Source: Siniperca chuatsi (lineage: Eukaryota; Chordata; Actinopteri; Centrarchiformes; Sinipercidae). From it: 64,000 nucleotides of DNA. The DNA lies in assembly GCF_020085105.1 (NCBI RefSeq), contig NC_058045.1, forward strand, positions 7,888,333 to 7,952,332, in the 5' to 3' direction. Below the pieces are notes generated by a model. It worked only from the letters and a program-made list of their open reading frames with translations, was not told where the DNA came from and did not search any database. Both the position numbers and the translations under genes were made by a program. Of the stretch, positions 60,301 to 64,000 are shown one piece after another. Numbering within the stretch: the stretch's first letter is position 1; every line of letters begins with the position of its first letter.

Positions 60301-60830
60301 AATGGCATGGTTTACTTTTAATGCTTAAACATATTGGATATTTTTCAGTCCTGTAAGTCCTAAAGTCAACAGGCTCTCGGTCCTGAAACATACCTGGGGA
60401 TAATCAAGTACTGAGAGCAGCATACTGTAAATCCACCCAGCTCACTGGCAGAAAAACACCTCTCTATTGTCCAGCACATGACATCAAGTCTGTTTTCTGC
60501 TTTGGTCTACAGCTGTTTATAGGGCAGCTCTACTCTCTTGACTGAAAGAACAAAATCACTGGTGGAAGGTTTCAGTTTCTCTGTTAAATATCTTGTGAAT
60601 CTTGCCTTCTTGCCTCTTGTTTTCCCGGTTTGTCGCACTGCACAGTGTGATACACTTTTTGTTCCTCATCTGCATTCTATCCATAGACTTCATCTACATT
60701 GTACCTGTTAGTGTCGATCACATCAGTGGTTCCAGACTCCTCTAAGTCCTTCGTCTTTTTCCTCTCCTCCCTTGCACGTCTCCTCCTCTCCCGAGCTTCC
60801 TCCTCATCGTCATCGTTGGTGTAACCCACA
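48391..60830 (-). CDS. cald1: Caldesmon 1, 5'-incomplete in the window
   Basis: Exons in transcript order: 60830-60705, 59713-59383, 59214-58510, 58047-58012, 57901-57834, 56746-56500, 56331-56206, 55544-55501, 55384-55306, 54458-54327, 54246-54121, 52157-52086, 50364-50328, and perhaps 48404-48391. All junctions keep one frame with GT-AG. Diagnostic blocks: TNDDDEEEAR; LLERLAKREERRQKRMKEAM and RQKEFDP; KLQELKRRRNNAESEEFEKM; SKIGNRLDQYTSAIQ; RSIKSMWEKGNV; GRVNSWMAKP; GNKRGMWE. These match vertebrate caldesmon in order, including the C-terminal actin-, calmodulin- and tropomyosin-binding region. The 705-nt exon encodes an h-caldesmon-like Glu/Lys helix. Known role: thin-filament regulator of actomyosin in smooth muscle and non-muscle cells. 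The first coding exon (MDDFERRREL-like in the family) was not found and probably lies beyond 64000. The exact C-terminus is uncertain. Whether this is cald1a or cald1b cannot be decided. Confidence 0.93.
49441..50303. mobile_element. hAT-type MITE (CAGTGGTGGAAG family), copy with nested insert
   Basis: It is flanked by the exact 8-bp direct repeat TTTACAGT (49433-49440 and 50304-50311). The left end CAGTGGTGGAGGAAGTATTC and the right end, in reverse TAGTGGTTAAATG, are weak inverted termini. Interior blocks (AGTAAAAGTCCTGCATT, AAGTACTCATTATGCAG-like) match the 52199-52917 copy. The body is split at about 49578-50033 by a copy of the hairpin MITE seen at 4050-4406. The right duplication ends 16 bp from the cald1 exon 50328-50364. 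Confidence 0.75.
49578..50033. mobile_element. Hairpin MITE copy 2, nested in a hAT-type MITE
   Basis: Left TTAAAGTAATATAGTTTGAC and right TTTCAAACTATTCCTTTTG correspond to the ends of the 4050-4406 element. The interior shares GCCAGGCTAGCTGTTT and CAGTCTTTATGCTAAGCTA. It interrupts the host MITE between CTTAAAGTA and ATATCAAAAGTAAA, which are contiguous in the 52199-52917 copy. Confidence 0.7.
51563..51860. mobile_element. 298-bp MITE with CAGCGTTGCCAGATTGG inverted ends
   Basis: The left end CAGCGTTGCCAGATTGG and the reverse complement of the right end (CAGTGTTGCCAGATTGG) agree at 16 of 17 positions. Near the right end the sequence is rich in CCCAAA/CCCAAT repeats. The target duplication is unclear (ACC or CC at best), so the superfamily is not assigned. 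It lies between cald1 exons 50364 and 52086. The 97-residue open frame through it (51568-51861) is not a gene. Confidence 0.65.
52199..52917. mobile_element. hAT-type MITE (CAGTGGTGGAAG family), copy beside a cald1 acceptor
   Basis: The left end CAGTGGTGGAAGAAGTACTC and the right end TTACTTTCCACCTCTA are inverted. The flanks GTCTTATG (52191-52198) and GCCTTATG (52918-52925) match at 7 of 8 positions. A second terminus-like TTCCACCACTG sits inside at 52689-52699, suggesting a composite of two insertions. The element begins about 41 bp upstream (minus strand) of the acceptor of exon 52157-52086. Confidence 0.7.
54523..55272. mobile_element. hAT-type MITE (CAGTGGTGGAAG family), inverted copy beside a cald1 donor
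   Basis: It is flanked by exact CTGAGGAT repeats (54515-54522 and 55273-55280). The left end CAGTGCTGGAAAGTAACT and the right end, in reverse CAGTGGTGGAAGATTGG, are inverted termini. It is 750 bp and non-coding. The right duplication ends 25 bp from the donor side of exon 55384-55306. Confidence 0.8.
55766..55815. repeat. (AC)-rich microsatellite
   Basis: ACACACATACACACATAAACACATACACACAG followed by CACACACACACA, shown in part; it lies in the cald1 intron between exons 56206 and 55544. Confidence 0.85.
57380..57690 (+). mobile_element. Interspersed repeat family A, copy 3
   Basis: It contains GCATGTTAGCATGCTAAC, GCTAATTAGCACTAAACAGA, ATGGGAATGTCACTAGTTTT, AGATGAAAAGTCAGGGGATC and TCTCGACCAAAGTGGTGGAC in the order of the other copies. 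In a cald1 intron; non-coding. Confidence 0.6.
58510..59214 (-). CDS. cald1: cald1 exon encoding the charged single-helix repeat domain
   Basis: One 705-nt exon in phase 0 encodes 235 residues, mostly Glu, Lys, Arg, Met and Gln. Imprecise repeats of about 13-15 residues are of the type EMEEKKKKEEE plus a variable K/R/Q block. It occupies the place of the mammalian h-caldesmon spacer exon. Composition and i,i+4 E/K pairing predict a stable single alpha-helix that spaces the myosin-binding and actin-binding ends. In mammals this exon is included in smooth muscle and skipped in other cells; skipping here would also keep the frame. The first residues (EEIEEMAAATEVEVEQADLG) are not repetitive. The pyrimidine-rich complement gives long but spurious plus-strand frames. 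Confidence 0.9.
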
Positions 60831-63800
60831 CTGAAATATCACACATTAAAAGAGATAGTACATGTGTTTGTATTTTTACTCCAAAATGAGACAGCTATTG
60901 TAAAAAAACAAAACAGTTTTATTATAGTTACATATTTCTAGTTGTGTTTTTGAGGGTATAATAATCAATGGTAGTTAATATTGACTAATGCATTTCAAGT
61001 AGCAAAAAATTACCAAAATGGATAAAAGATGAAATAGCAAATGTAACTCTCCAGTATTTGCATTCATGATTACAGCCACGTTTGTATCTGAGCATGTAAA
61101 CATAAGCTATTAAAAGATATTGTAAATATCTATTGTAAATAAGACCCTCATTTCAGGTTATGACCTTAGTGTGGACAGTTGTGATTAGGTAATTAATTTG
61201 AAGGACTTTTAGAGGCCTGAGGAGCTGAAAGTATCTTGTGTTTCACAAAATGAAAATATCAAAAATATACTTTATTTTGTGTAACGGAAGTATCTGATGA
61301 CCCCTTAGGTGGGGAACCACTGATATAAGCCACACTTTCTCAAGCTGACCTCATGAGACAATGATGGAGATGGGAGATGCCACAACAGAGGGAAAACAGA
61401 CTTAAATAATAAGAAACACACATTCTACATGCATCTGAGATCTAAATGTCACATCGAAGAAACTGAGCATTTTTCTAAGGAATGACCCTCATGGCAACTT
61501 ATTTAATCAGAGACAGAGAAAGTGCTGGCAAGAAAAAGGGAAGATGAAGAGATAAAGAAGAGGACACAATCACCAATACTAGACAAAAAAGTCTTTACCC
61601 TCCTGTCCTTCCCTTCCATCCTCCCCATCTTACTCACATCCTGCCATTGACCTTCATTCAACTCTGAGTAAAGCCACATGCCCGGCTTTATCTTTCCAAG
61701 GTACGGGTATTATTTCCCTCTGCTCTTCCTGAATCCGCAAACACAATGATATACAGATGTTGTGAGAGGAAGAGGTGATGGGAACCACAAGAATCCTTTC
61801 TGTCTTTAAAACAGAAACAAAGACTTAAACAAGGCGGACATCCAACAAATCCTCAGGAAAATGTTCCTCTAAATGGCATGGGTCGCCCCGAGAAATCATT
61901 GAGGAAGTAATTCAATTTGATATTACTCCATTTAAAGCTAGGGGCCTGATGTGTGAGTGCTGTTAAAATGTTACAGTTACATTTCTAGACGACCAACCCG
62001 AGGGACATGAAACATAACAAATGGAGGGAAATATGATGAGAGCTTCTTGGCTAAATGGAGAACTGAGTGAGATGAAGGGAAAGAGACTAACTCAGACTGT
62101 CAGGGTCTGAAGCATTCAGAGCAGGCTATCTTGTGCTGAAATAAAAATGGCACTCAAAACATTCCAGCGTCTGCAGCATTTCCTCGGGCTGCAGAGAGGA
62201 GCTGAGAGGCTGGGTTGGCATTGCTGGCAGGGCTGGCTGCAGGACTGTGAGAAAATTGTTAGGAACGCCTTGTTTTTCACTGGAGCTCTGATAGGACATC
62301 TGATATGACAGCAACTGACTTCTGAACTGGAAGAAAATAATCTGTTGAGCTGCGACTGATTGTCATCTTCACCATATCTGGTCACAGCGAAATTTGTCCT
62401 TCATCCCTTAAAAGACAAAACTGGCGATATTCTATATTTTTACCAAATCCAATGAAAACACCAAAACCAACAATGTGTTAGTCCGTCTCTCAGTACTTTC
62501 CAACATCCCCAGCCTGTCTGTGTCAGCCCCAAAGCCCAATCATTCCCACTGAAGATGTAAATCTTAAAATAACTACATTAATATGTAGTTTCATTAAAAG
62601 TCTAAAAGTCTAAATGATTTCCTAAAACAGCTGGGCACTGAAAATTTTAGCAAACGTTACTCAAACAGGAGTAAAAAGTTTGTGTGTTGGGGACTATTTT
62701 CAGCTGCGGATTGATACACATATGGTGCTCTAGTGAGTATTTACGGCAGCAGGGCGGTGTATGTGGGATTGAATGAAAACAAACTACAGTGGCTGTGTTC
62801 ATTGTAATGAAGGAACATGACATCGCTCTGTCACTCGGTGCAACTGTGTGGCTCATTGATGTGGATTTAATAGTTTTTGGACAACAATGGAAGTCTATAG
62901 TACAAAGGAAGAGGTATATTTGGATACACAGAGAATACTTATTAAAAGGATCAATTTGTTGTTGATTTGTTGACAATAAGAACTTAACCTTTTAACCCAG
63001 CATCACTGTATAGTGAAGTTAAATTAAATTAAATGTGTGAATAAAGGATATTAGATATAATATGCAATGCCAATAGTGCTGTATCAAATGTCCAGGTGAT
63101 AAAATCTGCACAGAATCTATTTTATTTCTACTAAAAGAAATTACAAGAAAAAGTTCATGAATGAGGGCTGGTACAAAAATGACTTTCATACAGTATCAAC
63201 AGGTTTCAACTGTATATTTTCTCTTTTCTGAAGTCTAAAAACAGACACATTTAATGTTTTTCTTTAGTTGGTCTTGATAGTCTTAATGAAAAATCATCCC
63301 ACTGTTTGATCCCTATTTTAAGTAGCTCAGCATGAAGCAGCAGCTGACAGCTACAGGTGTTAACAATTTTGCTAATTGTTTCCACTTACCTGGGGTCATG
63401 ACATCACATGAGGTCTCCATGGTTTTGAATCAGTAGTAGTTTGTTTGGTTTATACTGTTTTACTGTGTATATTGTTAGAGTTTTTGCCCATGTTCTGCAT
63501 TCCCTTACAGTTTATATCACTGTATATCATTTTCACCTTATTGTGTTATACTGTAAGATATAGTCTAAAGAGCCAAACCTGCAAGTCATGAGTGAACATT
63601 TTACTACTAGAGTGGATGTCAGCAATAACTCTTTTAACGGTATTGTAATATTTATCTGAGCACAAGGAGAGAGGGAGGGAGACAACAGAGAGCGAGAGAC
63701 AAATCCAAACAGCAGCACAGCCGACTGACTCCCAAATGAGCGAAAAAGGCAGTGGAGATCATTAAGCCGTCATCGTCTGAGCACCATCCAAAGTCCTGTG

Positions 63801-64000
63801 TGTTCTACGCTGCTGCTCCATGTGGAGACACACAGGCACTCTCAACTCCCTCATGCAAAAATGCATAAACCTAAAGACAGACACATTCACAAATACTCAC
63901 AGTAAGCCTTGATCACTGAGCATCTGTCTTCAAGACTTTGCATGACTAATGGATCATTAGGAGAGAAGAATGAGAAACATCTGCATGCGCTCTGAAATGA
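60831..64000. other. cald1 upstream intron to window end
   Basis: I searched the minus strand for the family's first coding exon (MDDFERRREL-type) and did not find it. No other gene, RNA or clear mobile element is recognisable. The interval 62,100-62,390 is GC-richer and non-repetitive but has no supported exon. Confidence 0.6.

Overview
This window is nuclear DNA from a ray-finned fish, most likely a percomorph teleost. The evidence is five spliced protein-coding genes with GT-AG introns, vertebrate-type proteins, and a dense load of non-autonomous DNA transposons of the kinds common in fish. I found no prokaryotic, organellar or viral gene set and no CRISPR array. Gene names rest on protein motifs recognised by eye; no database search was run.

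Layout: (1) 1-4746 is gene-free 3' flank with an old retrotransposon relic and one hairpin MITE. (2) 4747-25354, minus strand: pnpla8 (iPLA2-gamma), nine coding exons, 848 codons, with a 10.5 kb repeat-rich intron between the last two-thirds of the patatin domain and the exon that opens with the catalytic Asp. (3) 25355-27120: a head-to-head promoter region shared by pnpla8 and dnajb9, carrying E-box and CCAAT motifs. (4) 27135-28071, plus strand: dnajb9 (ERdj4), two coding exons and a long 3' UTR. (5) 30404-40777, plus strand: dnm1l (Drp1), 19 constitutive coding exons plus a probable 30-nt alternative microexon in the GTPase domain. (6) 41680-46398, minus strand: a short troponin T gene of the tnnt2 group, tail to tail with dnm1l. 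(7) about 48391-60830, minus strand: cald1 (caldesmon), lacking only its first coding exon, which lies beyond the right edge or was not recognisable. (8) 60831-64000 is cald1 intron or upstream sequence.

Functional links: pnpla8 (mitochondrial/peroxisomal phospholipase), dnajb9 (ER co-chaperone) and dnm1l (mitochondrial and peroxisomal fission GTPase) are housekeeping or stress genes. The troponin T and caldesmon genes lie in tandem on one strand, and both encode tropomyosin- and actin-associated regulators.

I see no evidence for a wholly new biological system. The most interesting signals are: three copies of one hAT-like MITE family, each sitting within about 35 bp of a cald1 splice site and each with target-site duplications; the dnm1l microexon; an h-caldesmon-like charged-helix exon; a palindromic GTCACGTGAC (CLEAR-type) site in the shared promoter; and several nested or composite mobile elements.
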